From assembly GCA_025642065.1 (NCBI GenBank), contig JAODUP010000065.1:182501-246500 (forward strand): a stretch of DNA of 64,000 bases. The letters are read 5' to 3'. A program made the position numbers and the translations under genes. Origin of the DNA: Paralvinella palmiformis. Lineage: Eukaryota; Annelida; Polychaeta; Terebellida; Alvinellidae. Below, in pieces: positions 1 through 12,323 of this stretch. How positions within the stretch are numbered: position 1 is the stretch's first letter; every line of letters begins with the position of its first letter. The notes beneath the pieces are model-generated. The model was not told the DNA's origin. It saw only the letters and a program-made list of their open reading frames with translations, and did not search any database.

Positions 1-25
1 ATGATGATGATGATGATGATGATAC

Positions 26-72
<47 letters not shown>
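1..72. repeat. (ATG)n / (ATA)n trinucleotide microsatellite
   Basis: The window opens inside an ATG repeat that becomes an ATA/AAT repeat to about position 72. The array may continue upstream of the window. Confidence 0.97.
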
Positions 73-73
<1 letters not shown>

Positions 74-2432
74 GTTTAAAAACAACAATATAACGTAGAA
101 ATGAGAACTAAGGTAAGATTAATGCAAATTCCCAAAACAATGGTGGAGAGTTAATTCTGTATTGCCATAAAACTAAAAATGCACAACAATGGCTATTAGA
201 TGGAGTAAGAATAATTCATATCGCGTCAGTATAACATAACTACGTAAGACAATACTGTAAGGTATTACTAGAGAAGATAACCCATCACTCTATAATTAGC
301 TAGCTACCAACTCCGGTCATCTTGAGGAAACGTTGTCAGCGCGACAGACTATTAACATGGCGTACCGTTTCTCCCCCGGGCTCCAGGGGCGCGCGTCTCG
401 CAATCATCGGCGATAAATTCTGTCGATTTCGCGGCAAAATTAAGACGAGACCATCGCGTTCCCCGAGGGCAGACCTCCTGATGGCCGCCAAACTCGGAAG
501 CCTCAATCTAGCGGCAAATATCCGGATAGTGCAGTCGATCTTGGCGTCGAGAAACGCCATATGCGCGGAGCAGACCGTGGAAAGAGGCCGAGAATTAATT
601 TGGGGATGAGGTGGCAGCTTTTGGGGACCAAAGAAAGAGGAGACCAACTCGGCAGAAGACGGCTTTGACCCGGCTTCATTATGACCGGCAAGGGCCCATC
701 GCGCAAATCAATTTGAACATTTCAATTTAATCGGGTCGCGTCCCCACCACGGAATATGATTAAGCTCGATAAGGGGTTGGCAAATTGTAGTTTTGATGAC
801 CTGGGTGGCTCCGTCCGGTCACGGCAGATTTGCGAGCGGCTCTCCTGGGACCGAGCGAGCCGAGCCGAATCGAGGATGCCCGACCAGAGGACTTAATAAC
901 CACGCGACCATTGTCCAATCCAGAGCGCTCCAAAGACAGGGATTTCGACCTACCATGGATCTATGGTCGTGGACGGAAAACGAGGCACGCAGTGACCACT
1001 GACACATGGAGAAAGCGCCAGCAATCCGCCACCCGAAGAAGATTGATTTCGGCTCGCGCTACAAGGACGAAGCGATTTGGCGTTCTGTACGCGCTGCTGC
1101 TTAGGTAGTGGATCGATGCGATGGCCGCTCGCTCTGAACACCGAAATGTCACAATTGTGTCCCAACGCTGACAGTTTTAATCTGTGTTGGCCATTTCTCG
1201 TTTAACGAACCCAGGCCTCCCATCCTGACCATAGTACAGAGGCCTCCGCCTTGTTGTCACCGCAAACTGTCGACCTCTGGTGGGAGAAAGAGAGATTATG
1301 CAACAGCCGCCTGCCTTTATTTCTAACCAACAAGCGGGGTAGAGAAAGGGGAGACCATTCAGGGTAATGGAGATATTATTTTTTAACTGTTCTACAACAG
1401 GCACCGATATGTAACTACAGTTTAGGGTTGTAGCTATGCCAACAAGCCCAGTACAACAAAGGGCGAGGATCAATATAATTTTGCGCCACCGAGCTTCATT
1501 AATCAGATCTACAAAGCAATCTGCATACCAGATTGAATTTGCGACAAATATTTCGATAACAACATCTATGGGACACTCGGTCCCATTTGTGTGCTCCCTT
1601 CTCACACAATTCAATTACCACAGCCTGGGCGTCAGTTATAGGAATCTGGTTATTGTTGGGTCGTATGATGGCTGCTGGGAAGCTTCTTCATTTACACATC
1701 GTTATGTCGTTTACATGAGCTTAACATCGTCATACGCCGACTGTAATGGTAAATAACGTGTCGATATTGGAATGTCACCAACGAGTTTTGGACTTGACAA
1801 TATGTTTTTGGTTTGATGTATTGAGATTTTGTAGTGGCTAGTATAGCTGTTTGTGCGTAATGATTTGATTGCGTGTTAGTATATCTGGCTTGTGTGTATG
1901 TACGTTCATATGTGTGTGCGCGCGTGTGTGTACGCGTATGAGTATGTATGGAAGTGCATGACCGTGTTATATGAGTGCAGACTGGCGCTAGAGGGCTACA
2001 CAGTTAAAAAGGTAAATTTTGTGTTTACGATGATGGTCCAGAATTGTGAAGATATTATGATGTCTAATGTTATTGTTTAAATCGTAACAATTGTCCTGTT
2101 ATTGTTCTGGAGCTAAAATAACTACACATTAACATTATCTTATTTATAACAGAAACTTCACTACAACGTTTTAATTAATCAATCTACTAAATGATTTAAT
2201 GACTTTTTGTCTTTTTAAATATCAAAATAACTGATGTAGAAACTGAGTAAAGATAGTCGTTTAAAATATAACAATACATTCATCACTCTAAGTAATCTCA
2301 AATGACGAAAATACAGCGAATATATGAATATCTGTTGTTAAGAAACACTTGTTTAAAACTGATTGTTCTTTTGCTTGTAAAACAGTGATTTGAGTATTCA
2401 ATGTCTTTAACTGGCTTCTTCGTGTTAAATCA
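73..2432. other. Unique noncoding DNA, G+C-rich core at about 0.3-1.15 kb
   Basis: The first 230 bases and everything after about 1.75 kb are A+T-rich. The part from about 320 to 1150 is richer in G+C and CpG. Open frames here overlap on both strands (for example 322-609 plus and 336-647 minus), none exceeds 145 codons, and none shows a domain I recognise. Around 1890-1960 there is a short degenerate TG/CG-alternating tract. I see no gene. Confidence 0.6.
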
Positions 2433-2540
2433 ATATTATTATTATTATTATTATTATTGCTGTTGTAATTATCTGCGTCGTTGTCGCCATCATCAGCCTG
2501 AGCAGCAGCAGCAACAATAACAACAACAACAATAGCAGCA
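2433..2540. repeat. (ATT)n followed by CAG/CAA triplet-rich tract
   Basis: An ATT repeat at 2433-2458 is followed about 40 bp later by an interrupted AGC/AAC triplet tract (about 2498-2540). On the minus strand the pair translates as an N-run and A/V-run in a 114-codon frame, which is a microsatellite effect and not evidence of a gene. Confidence 0.9.
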
Positions 2541-3158
2541 TCGCACGATGTCATTGCTGAATACAACATCTTTATCAAGCTAAAGACCAAAAAAAGCCGT
2601 TTTATTCTCAGTAACCAAATGATGCCTTTCATCTTTATATTCGACCACTTTTGCTATTAACAAATAATTAACAAACGTCGTCTAATTGTCAGCCGAAAGT
2701 AGACAAGTTTTAGGTCGGTTTAGACGCGGCGTAGTAAATCGTTGGACGGACATTAAAGGTCGACGTTCAGACAAACATCGTCTCTGATATACTGACAGAA
2801 TCGCTATCCGACTTCCGGTGACATTTTTTTCGCCCCACCAACTAACGCTTAGCCCGTCTTCTATAACATTTATCTCCATAAAGAGTTCCTTAAATCATGG
2901 CTGTCCGCCTTCCGGGATGCTGACGGGTATGCAGCCAAACCGGAAGTAGATTTATTGCTATCGGTGCCTAGCGAGGAGTCAAATGAAATTCCTCGCACAT
3001 CGTCCAACGATTAGCTAATACATGTTTTATCAGGTAAACAGACGTTACCGGGAGCTAGTCATCGCTAACTCAATAATTTAGTGTTTGGCTGTCGAATGAC
3101 TTGTGTCTGATAACTTATCTACGACATATTTTATCATTATTTACTTATTTTTATTTAT
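2541..3158. other. Unique A+T-rich noncoding DNA
   Basis: No repeat, long frame or RNA gene is visible. The only frames are short (65 codons at 2682-2879 minus) and unrecognisable. Confidence 0.55.
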
Positions 3159-3185
3159 TCAATCAATCAATCAATCAATCAATCA
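3159..3185. repeat. (TCAA)n microsatellite
   Basis: About six and a half tandem TCAA/ATCA units. The same motif forms the tail of the SINE copies at 46.7 and 47.7 kb, so this could be the remnant tail of a lost or diverged SINE copy. I do not see a SINE body beside it. Confidence 0.9.
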
Positions 3186-5037
3186 GTACGATATTTACAC
3201 TATAAGATAGAAGGGTGAGCTATCTTACCATCAGCGGTTGTGTGAACTATCTTTTCCAGCTCGTGCCTATGGTATACATTGTTGCCCAGTTCTCGTCATC
3301 ACTAACGGCTAACTTTCAGTTGTTTTTCGCTTCTAAACTTTCATTTGTTGTTAGTCCAACTGAACGATTTTGTGACAATAATTAGACTATCTCAGAGAAT
3401 CTACTTACAGTAAAACATGACGACAGACATATAAAGTGATCTGTTTATTTCTTTCCGTGTATATTATATATCATAAGCCACAATTGCTAAATCAAAATTG
3501 TCCCGTAAAAATGTCCAAAACAAGTTAGACCTTGACATTACCGTTGGACAATGATAGTGTGGTATTTACAGATCGATATATGGTTCATTTTGTTTGATAT
3601 TTCAGTAAAGTAGATATATAATCGTAAATCGGAATGTCGAAGAACGAGAGGTATGTGTGAGTGTTTTCTTTAGACTCGTCACAAGTCACACCTAGTCTAT
3701 ATGGCCTAAAGACGACTATCTGGGGAGACGTCCCGCAACTCAACTTAGCGATCGTATAATCGAACTCCGTTATCGGAACTCTCAATACCAGATGAGGACA
3801 TGTACGTGGCTTGATATGTTGAATACCGTAACAAACTAGATATATAACAAAACTCTTAACCAGCTAAACTTGATAGATGATCATACAGCTCATGGCTCGG
3901 CTGACCACTCATCCCACACGACCTACGTTTTATACTCGCGGCCGTAATTAATCTTTGACGACAACAACAACAAAAGTTTCGACCAAAAAGTGGCCCTTCG
4001 TCGGCTGGAGATCGTTCCTTCTTGATAAAACACAAAGCCGCCAGCGAGGCGCCTTTAATTAGTAGCGAAGAAAAATCTGAATCGTCTTCCGGGCCAAGAT
4101 CATGACGTATGACTGGCCACAATGTGCGGACAGTGATCGATAGCTGAGATATCCATAGTGAGCTGGCCATCTGATGGCATGATTAAAATTAATTTCGCCG
4201 TTCGACGCAGGACTAGTCAGCCATCTTTCTTTCCCTTTTGTTTTGAGGAGGGGGAGTTTTTTATTGCGGCGGATTGTCTGTGGACGTCATGAGAGATTGG
4301 GATAAACTGTGGACGATGGTGAACCGGTTTCGACGAGTCGGGACAGATTTTGTTTGGGGGAGAGGTGAACGTGGACCAATGGGTTGGTTTGTCTGCAGGA
4401 TAGCGACGTTACCGACGTTGCCGACATCGTCGTAGCTCGTTTCCCAATCGCCCGGGCACAATAGCGGCCAAATTGATAAGACTTGTTCGGTTCATGACCG
4501 AGCGAGTGGTCCGAGTACGAAGAACAAAGATGATTCATTAAAGCATAAACAGCCCCAGGACATGAGCTGCATGTTGAGAGTACCGTGGCCGAGCGGCCAA
4601 CTGGACACCACCGACAGCCGTCCAGCACTCCGACCAAAACACCGCCATCTTCTTTTACCGAGTCGGCGACGTGTGAGAAGACATCGTAATGAAGCGGCGG
4701 TGTGCCGGTTTTTTGTCGGCATTTCGTCGCTAATGTGAAAGGCACATCAGGTATCGGCCGGCGGAGAGCATTAGTCTTTGGACGGGAGGTAGCGGGGATC
4801 GGGCGGACGACGCTAGCGACACCCGATCTCCGACAACGCCATTCCCATGCCTGGTTAAAGCCCGTTATAGCATCTTCAAGGCTAAAACATTACTTTCATC
4901 ATGGATTTTGGCATGCTTAAAAGATGCCGGGTCCACCAGAAAGTATTGCGTCCTCGCCGAGCCTAATGGACTCATTTCGTAGATGCAAATGAATGATCAA
5001 TTAGATCGTCCATCTGTAGACCAACAGACGGTTAGCG

Positions 5038-5039
<2 letters not shown>
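3186..5039. other. Unique noncoding DNA with a G+C-richer block at about 3.9-4.9 kb
   Basis: The first 700 bases are A+T-rich. From about 3880 to 4920 the sequence is non-repetitive and CpG-containing, with overlapping frames on both strands (104 codons at 3856-4170 minus, 152 codons at 4287-4745 minus). None of these shows a domain or low-complexity-free similarity to a known family. It looks like regulatory or otherwise constrained noncoding DNA, but that is inference. Confidence 0.5.
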
Positions 5040-5122
<83 letters not shown>

Positions 5123-5148
5123 CGCACGCACGCACGCACACACAGACA
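5040..5148. repeat. (CA)n-(TA)n-(CGCA)n compound microsatellite
   Basis: About 65 bases of CA run directly into a TA tract, then CGCA units and further CA. The whole block is alternating purine/pyrimidine, a composition that can adopt Z-DNA or cruciform forms. Confidence 0.97.
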
Positions 5149-5232
5149 CACACCATCTCGCCATCATGTCCTCGTCTAGATGCTGTACTGTGCCCGTTTC
5201 GTGCCCAGTCATCGTGTTCAAGCGATAAAACA

Positions 5233-5259
5233 CCGTTCCCAGCATACCGCTGGGAACGG
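5233..5259. repeat. Perfect 11-bp GC-rich hairpin
   Basis: The arm CCGTTCCCAGC (5233-5243) is exactly complementary to GCTGGGAACGG (5249-5259) around a five-base loop. There is no U-tract after it and no surrounding gene, so no terminator role is implied. Confidence 0.85.
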
Positions 5260-6076
5260 CACAGTTACGACATGATATAATTTATTTCATTATAATGCAG
5301 GAAATGCCGCCGTGTAGTGGAGAAATCCGATTTATCGCGTTATGTTATCTGCATAATTTATAATTGTACGATAAATTGCTTCAGTGGCATGTCGGAGTAG
5401 ACGTGGGACTGGAGAAAGGAGAACCCCCACGTTATAGTATTACATGGTGCTGGCGTGGAACCTTTTAAGGAAAATTTCTGAAATCGATTTACTAATTATT
5501 TCCACATTGTAAAATGGACGTTGTTTACATTTATGTGTGTGAATGTGTGTGCGTCTGTTCGTGTTTTGGTAGTCTGGGATAAGAGGCAGAGAGTCATGAC
5601 TCATGAATGCAATTGTGAATGGTTCATCGGGGGACTATCTATATATAAAACACGCACACACGAATCCTACCTGCAGTCCCTAAACGATTCATTAGAGGAC
5701 TAGATCCAGAGCACACACACGCGCGCGCGCGCGCTAAATAACGCCAGTGCCATCGGCATTATAATTCCCCATCAAGAGATTACCAGCGTGTATATGTATC
5801 AGAGCAAACTCGGTGGCATTTAACAAGACCTCATCTGAACTGATAATATTTGCAAATTGCCTCATGCAAGTCTACCATAAAATAACGACACCAGGACCGA
5901 TGAGTGCCGTCTTGCCTGACCATCAACATACTAATAAAATCACATAGTTAACATAGACTTTGATGTTGGCTCGGTTTGAAGGATTTGAGGTAAGCAGGCG
6001 GCCACGGATAACGAACTGCTAGACCTAGCTCTACATCATATATACCAGGAGAGAACGGGATGTTGGCTAGTGTCTT

Positions 6077-6079
<3 letters not shown>
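5260..6079. other. Unique A+T-rich noncoding DNA
   Basis: Contains a short alternating CA/CG tract at about 5711-5735 and otherwise nothing recognisable. The longest frames are 60 codons. Confidence 0.5.

Positions 6080-6080
<1 letters not shown>

Positions 6081-6121
<41 letters not shown>
6081..6121. repeat. (CT)n microsatellite
   Basis: Uninterrupted CT dinucleotide tract of about 40 bases, with the purine strand on the minus side. Confidence 0.97.
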
Positions 6122-6123
<2 letters not shown>

Positions 6124-6594
6124 CTGACACAATGTCATGCCAACTGACAATATAGCAGAGAAAAATGGCCGGCCATTGGCAGAGATGACCGGATCCTCCC
6201 TGCTTAAGGCTAATAAATCATGTTAAAGATGCTGGCCAACTTAGGCCGGTGCTGACATTACTGATAAACTGAACCCCGCGCCAAAACCTCGGCTTCCTAC
6301 ACGAGACAAGGGACAGAGACGGTTGAGATGAATTATAACAATTATATTCCGGTTAACATAGACCGGTTGTTTGTAGATTATCTGTATACGCTATCCCCTT
6401 CTCGAGTCTATCAACATCAGCAGTCATTATAGCCATAATATAAAGATTCGTCCAGTTCTATTTTTCTCCATAAACCTCAGGTTTGTTGTTATAAAGAAGG
6501 ATCTCGCTTCATTACATGAAATTAACAGATCCACTTACAAGTGTAATTATAATTTACGTTGGGACGGACTTGATACCCATTAATAAATCTATAC
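6122..6594. other. Unique noncoding DNA
   Basis: No frame, repeat or RNA gene recognised between the CT tract and the next trinucleotide array. Confidence 0.5.
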
Positions 6595-6606
6595 ATGATG
6601 ATGATG

Positions 6607-6675
<69 letters not shown>

Positions 6676-6676
6676 G
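6595..6676. repeat. (ATG)n/(ATA)n trinucleotide microsatellite
   Basis: A few ATG units grade into about 22 ATA/AAT units. The array gives a D-then-N run in a 115-codon frame (6516-6863 plus) that has no other support. Confidence 0.97.
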
Positions 6677-6850
6677 TGAAGAAGCTTTATCTCATCAAAA
6701 TTGTGAATTAATAAATTCTATTTATTTGTACCCAATGTTCACATTTATCAGCAATAACAAGGGAATGTGTCATAGACTAATACACCACCTAGTGGCACAG
6801 AAGAGTTTCTCTCTAACAATGGAAGTGTGTTTTGCTGTTATATTATTGTT

Positions 6851-7040
6851 GATGGCGCAGTAGTTAGGGCGTTCTACTGGAAACATCCCAGGTGTGCGTC
6901 GTTCGGATCCGACTCATAGCTGTTTTTGTGGGAAGTATCATAAATAAAAGTCATCCCTCGGTCACATGTCCCAGGGGAGTGACCAGTGCCCAGGCTAAAC
7001 AACTCGACCCAATTCAAATATTGGGTTCTAAATGTCAAAC
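6851..7040 (+). mobile_element. Probable tRNA-derived SINE (single copy)
   Basis: The segment starts with a tRNA-like RNA polymerase III A box (TGGCGCAGTAGTTAG at 6853) and has a B box (CGTTCGGATCC) at about 6900. The spacing is tRNA-like, but there is no foldable acceptor stem, which suggests a SINE head rather than a functional tRNA. The downstream body (to about 7040) is unique in this window. No second copy is present here, so the boundaries are approximate. Confidence 0.5.
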
Positions 7041-7076
7041 ACAACGGTGTCCCCGAAAATGCAACATATATAATAT

Positions 7077-7101
7077 GTGCGTGCGTGCGTGCGTGCGTGC
7101 G
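7077..7101. repeat. (GTGC)n microsatellite
   Basis: Six tandem GTGC units, alternating purine/pyrimidine throughout. Confidence 0.95.
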
Positions 7102-7985
7102 GGTAACTGGTTGAAGCGATAATAAACCAATACAGATGTACCCACATACGGAGACACTCAGAAGCCATTCGTCGGAATGAGAGAAGCCACAAATCTACAA
7201 GATTCTAATGAGATGTTTCTCTCTATGTTAGCCTCCTATTAGCACGAAGAGAAATTAGTGGAGAGAGAGAGGGGGGGGGGGACTCTCTGGAGCACTCACC
7301 GTCAGTAAAGAGCACCGTATCACGACGTTATGCAGCAGGACCCGGCCACATACCCTCCGTTAACCCCCCCCTCTACAAGCACACTACCCATGCACTAACA
7401 AACACCCTAACCCATCATCACTATCCCCAACAAACAAAATAAACCACACCGACAAACCAAGGCCACGTCCTAGCCTTCTCTTCCACTTTGTCGACGGATG
7501 TTTTGATCTGTCGACTAAAACACGACAGACCTGTGGCCCGTCAATTAGACGACAATGGATCGGCGTCCGAAAAGGCGACGTCGGAACGAGAACGAAAATC
7601 GTGTTTGAGCAACTTCGGCCGAGACGGCCATAAGCGGACACGGACCCTACCCACCCCGGGTTATGGGCCAACATCGTCCCGATCAAATTGGATTATTGTC
7701 ACAACCACCTGCTCTAATGCCGACCTTCCCAGGACTCGTTTTCGGGGGGGGGAGGGGGCGGCCCTCCACCGATCGGAAGGAAAGCCAACTGAAAGTCACC
7801 ATCGGCATTTATTTCCCGGAGACAAACACTCAAGACTCTAGCCGCTTAAGACCACACAACGTGTTCTACTGACCCGCAAATATAGCCAGCAAAAATATCG
7901 TTAGAAACCAATAATTGACGTCATCTATAAATAGAAAACCGGCTAAGTCGATTGTTTAAAGAGAAAGGTAAAAAAAAAATGTTTA
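7102..7985. other. Unique noncoding DNA with GA and poly-G tracts
   Basis: Contains a GA tract followed by a run of G at about 7260-7280, and a G-rich tract at about 7744-7760. A G+C-richer block at about 7480-7860 has overlapping frames on both strands of up to 117 codons, none recognisable. Confidence 0.5.
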
Positions 7986-8014
7986 AATCAGACACCCAAC
8001 TTGGGTGTCTGATT
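7986..8014. repeat. Perfect 14-bp palindrome with one-base centre
   Basis: Arms AATCAGACACCCAA (7986-7999) and TTGGGTGTCTGATT (8001-8014) are exact reverse complements around a single C. It lies 156 bp upstream of the 31-bp array and is followed by a smaller GGGTGACCC palindrome. Confidence 0.9.
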
Positions 8015-8170
8015 GGGTGACCCAAGTAACAGTATTTTGATATAACGCTTGTCTTTCCATGTTCCCAATGTGGGTGAAATATCTAGAAATGTAAATAAAC
8101 AACAAAAAGTATAATTACATGAATACTTCTCTTATTGGTTGCTTTATGATCCTGAAATCTAGAAGGTTAC

Positions 8171-8680
8171 CAATAGATCAATAATACAGGTGACACAGTT
8201 CTAATAGATCAATAATACAGGTGACACAGTTCTAATAGATCAATAATACAGGTGACACAGTTCTAATAGATCAATAATACAGGTGACACAGTTCTAAGAC
8301 GATCAATAATACAGGTGACACAGTTCTAATAGATCAATAATACAGGTGACACAGTTCTAATAGATCAATAATACAGGTGACACAGTTCTAATAGATCAAT
8401 AATACAGGTGACACAGTTCTAATAGATCAATAATACAGGTGACACAGTTCTAATAGATCAATAATACAGGTGACACAGTTCTAAGACGATCAATAATACA
8501 GGTGACACAGTTCTAATAGATCAATAATACAGGTGACACAGTTCTAATAGATCAATAATACAGGTGACACAGTTCTAATAGATCAATAATACAGGTGACA
8601 CAGTTCTAATAGATCAATAATACAGGTGACACAGTTCTAATAGATCAATAATACAGGTGACACAGTTCTAAGACGATCAA
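8171..8680. repeat. 31-bp minisatellite with six-unit higher-order repeat
   Basis: Sixteen full units and a partial seventeenth. The basic unit is 31 bp and begins TAATAGATCAATAATACAGG. A 32-bp variant beginning TAAGACGATC occurs at units 5, 11 and 17 (starts 8295, 8482 and 8669). The variants are therefore exactly 187 bp apart, giving a higher-order period of six units (5 x 31 + 32). Apart from the first base of unit 1, I see no other differences between units. Confidence 0.97.
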
Positions 8681-8887
8681 TTAAAATGAAAATTAAAACG
8701 GATATTGTTCGTGATCGTTTATATTACAGTTCTGGCATATATCACATTACTGATTTATGAATATTCATGACTCACTTCTGATTGTTGCTAATTTCATGGT
8801 AGATACAAATTATATAAATATTAATGTTATGTGGCGAATGTGCAAAATAAATGTATGATTTTGAAACCACAAGACAAACATTAATAT

Positions 8888-9056
<169 letters not shown>

Positions 9057-10296
9057 GTATCCGTGTGGGTGTGTATTGTATACATGTTACCTGACGCGGT
9101 ATATAACACAGATTATTTCTTTGTCCCATTTTTGCTAACTTCGGCATACCATAAACTTATTGAAGTATTTCATTCGCTATCTCATGTCAGTATTTTATTG
9201 CTGTTTATTCATGCAGTAGCCAATGAAAATGGTTTCGAGTTACAGGATAATAACCTCCCCGGTCATCAATAAGTACCTAAAACTAACCACGGACAAATAT
9301 AGACGTAGTGCCATCATATATTATGATAATGGACAGACGTACACATGACAAATAAAACATTTCATCAGCAGCTCTATTAGTCACCTGTTATCAATAACCC
9401 GAGGCTCTATTTATACCTGGTAGTCGGTTAAATAAACCCAAGTTATAACAACGCCACCTTTTGTTGGCTGTATAAGATGATGGTATGAAGATGACATTTT
9501 AACTTCTGACAGATGTATCATTGGCGGGTTATACTGGACCCGACCAACCAGGTCAACTAGCTCTAGATGGTGACATTTTAGGGCCGTTTATTCCATCGCC
9601 AGACACGTATTAATCACGGCTAAGGGACGATATTTTTACGGGCGGCCATCATTTGTGACATTCGGGTTCGTTAGACGAGCGACGCTGATGTTGATGACGA
9701 AGATCATGACGATCACGACGAGGTGGAGGAGGAACGACCCCTCCCCCCGGGCAGCGAAGTCACCGGCGGTTAACGCGTCAGGACATTCGTCGTGTTGGTG
9801 GTGACCAGTCACCCGGCCGGCGGCCATAAACTCCATAAACTCCATAAACTCCAGATCAGAAAAACATAAACGTGTCCCATTTGCATAAAACAATTATGAT
9901 CAGCGATGGGAGTTCTGGTGGTAGTGAGACGGGGGAGGGGGTGGAGAAGGGGGGGGGGAGGTAGTGTTCAGACGGCAGTAGCTGTAAGGGGACACTAAGT
10001 CGTCTCTTGATGTTCACCAAACTCTATGGCCATATTTCATGGCGAGATGACCAACTCCGTCGGCCGGGTAGCTTTAACCGGTCGGAGGACATTATCCCCG
10101 GGCCCCTGGACCGGTCGACCAGCCCATTTGCGACCGCCTAATACTACCCCAAGGGCCGCCGTTAAGGTCATAGGTTATGTCGACGGTGACCGGTAACGCC
10201 CCCTTACGACGTTCATAATCTGGTAATAGGTGCGAGGTGATTGACTCATTGGTTAGCGTTTATGATTTGTGTTCCTGTCATATTTCGGTCCAAATG
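9057..10296. other. Unique noncoding DNA with a G+C-rich block at 9.6-10.2 kb
   Basis: The first half is A+T-rich. From about 9640 to 10210 the sequence is G+C-rich and CpG-containing. It includes a triplicated 9-bp unit (CCATAAACT, 9824-9852) and a G-rich tract at 9931-9961. No frame of convincing coding character was found (the longest is 85 codons, 9636-9893 minus). Confidence 0.5.
9931..9961 (+). other. G-quadruplex-type G-rich tract
   Basis: Runs of five, five, two and at least ten G occur within 31 bases separated by short linkers, which meets the usual G-quadruplex pattern of four or more runs of three G. Confidence 0.65.
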
Positions 10297-10308
10297 GGGG
10301 GGGGGGGG
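10297..10308 (+). repeat. Poly-G tract
   Basis: A mononucleotide run of G. A similar run at about 10500-10511 abuts the end of the dispersed repeat at 10512. Confidence 0.9.
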
Positions 10309-10511
10309 CTCGTTTAATGCGCCCGTTAAGTAGCTCTATGGACATCCATCAGCGGCATCTCTCGTCAACGATTCCTTCTATAATCTCTCGTCATCGCCTT
10401 CATAACTATCTCTATTTAGATACCTTACTTATACAGCCGCACATTTCCTACCAAAGTCTATGCTGTCTATATCTGTGCACGTGAAAAACACATTTATTTG
10501 GGGGGGGGGGG

Positions 10512-10634
10512 TATGATTCCTTGGGAGTTGAGATGTGTGCTCGATTGGAACGGGTCTGAGTCAGGGATAATAATAATACTGTAAAGCACCTTAGAGCAGC
10601 TATGTAACTGAATAGGGTACTATATAAAGGTAAG
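10512..10634 (-). mobile_element. Dispersed TTTATATAGCGCC-type repeat, minus copy
   Basis: Read on the minus strand, this matches the 48.7-kb copy in order. Shared blocks are a TATATAG-CCCTATTCAG start, GCTGCTCTAAGGTGCTTTAC, TTATTATCCCTGACTCAG and CATCTCAACTCCCAAGG. The two copies differ by scattered substitutions and small indels. The element lies next to ATT/ATA triplet runs in both places. Similar short repeats occur widely in marine animal genomes. I cannot assign it to a named family. Confidence 0.85.
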
Positions 10635-10803
10635 ATATTGTTATTATTATTAAGTATGATGTTATCAATATCAGCATGTTTTAGAATTTAAAAAGAGATT
10701 ATCAAGTCTCCAGCTTTAATGGCCCTACATTTGTAGTTTTCTTTGCTAATTTTCTAGAATACATTTCTCTAATTTATGTTGTTAGGTATTCCCATACTAC
10801 ACT

Positions 10804-10839
10804 AGTTAGAGCGCTATATAAATGTTATTATTATTATTA
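10804..10839 (-). mobile_element. Fragment of the TTTATATAGCGCC-type repeat
   Basis: On the minus strand an ATAAT-rich tail is followed by TTTATATAGCGCTCTAACT. It resembles only the leading end of the element at 48.7 kb and lies 170 bp from the longer copy, in the same orientation. Confidence 0.55.
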
Positions 10840-12323
10840 CGTGAAAAACACCATCACACTGTAATTATAATGGTACCGACAACTTCGTCACTTCTTGTGT
10901 TCCACTCTTAAACTTTTATCATAGATCAATGTTTGATGTCATATCGACGTGATCAATAATTCCTTTATTAACATCTGATCAATAACTATTTACCTTTATT
11001 AGCTTCTTTACCTTCATACCTTAATCATCTATATTACTAGCTATCATCACAAATATAATAACCTCATCATCACCAGCTATATTTCTAAATCATCCTAATT
11101 CTCATAATCATTTACCTTCCGTACCTTCTTCTATCACCCTCTTCACCCCCCAGTTTTCCCCAGAATACACCACGAACCCAAATGCACTGCCTTCCCCCCC
11201 CATCAATCACCACCCATACCCAATGGGTACTAAATGAGCGGCCGAAATGTTTATCGGTTCCTCTCACCGGAAGGTCACATCACCGGAAGGATATCGGCCG
11301 CCATTACTACATTTACGACGATCGTCGTTCATATTTTAGTCGGTGAAGGCCGGCCGTTATCCCGCCATAGACGAAGAGAGCGCCTCTGGCGGACGTCCTG
11401 GCCAGCCCGGATTTGATTGACAGGTCATGTGTCTCCATCTGGCCACACCCATAACAGATATGGATGCTAGCGGACTGACTACCTAAACTCTACGTTATGG
11501 CTTCTTGGTAATGTCCCATTCATTATCCGTGTCAGTGTCGGTGATGTTAGATCTACGGCACCATTTTCAACACTAAAATGGGCCAATAACCGACACTTTA
11601 ATAACATTACCAACATGGTTTAAACTGAACTTAAATTATCTCTTTTTAATAACATACAAATACAGAAGTTCACAATAACAATACATTGTATATTGACATT
11701 ATGTACACATCTAATGTTTCTTATATTTATTAAAATGATGTTTATTTTCATTTATTGATTTCACTAGCTGAAGTCTTTGGTTTGTTTATATTATATGTTA
11801 ATTATGTATGCATATAGCATAAAATTGTATAACTCACTTACTTACTTCCTCTATTGTGGCTTATGGGCAATGGGAAATGAAATGATAAGATTTGGCTGTT
11901 TTGTATAATTCACTGAAAATGAATATTGTATTGTAATGAATTATATTGTACTGAATTATATTATCCTATATTATATATATTCGCTGTCCTGTTAATACCA
12001 GAGAGATATAAAATATATATACAATGTACTTTCCGTCTTAGTAAGTACGATCTAATAAATATCGGAAAGTAAAGACTCCTTGCAGGGCTCTTTTGACATT
12101 TGTAAAGTAAGTGAGGCAGTGAGTGGTTGAGGGAAGAAGGGCGGAAAGGAGACAGTAAGACAATTTAATATCGCCTCATTTAGTCACATCCTATCTCATA
12201 CAAATAGATCCCACCTTTCAATATGGCGTAAAGTGAATTACAAAAATAATGATAATAATGTCTATTTAATAGGACGCTCTTACTGCTATAGGACCTATTT
12301 AAAGAGGATGTACAGTGACGCCC

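Noticed and set aside
7917..7924. Isolated TGACGTCA sites at about 7.9, 38.06 and 42.9 kb
   Set aside because: Single sites without clustering; near chance frequency, so not annotated as regulatory.
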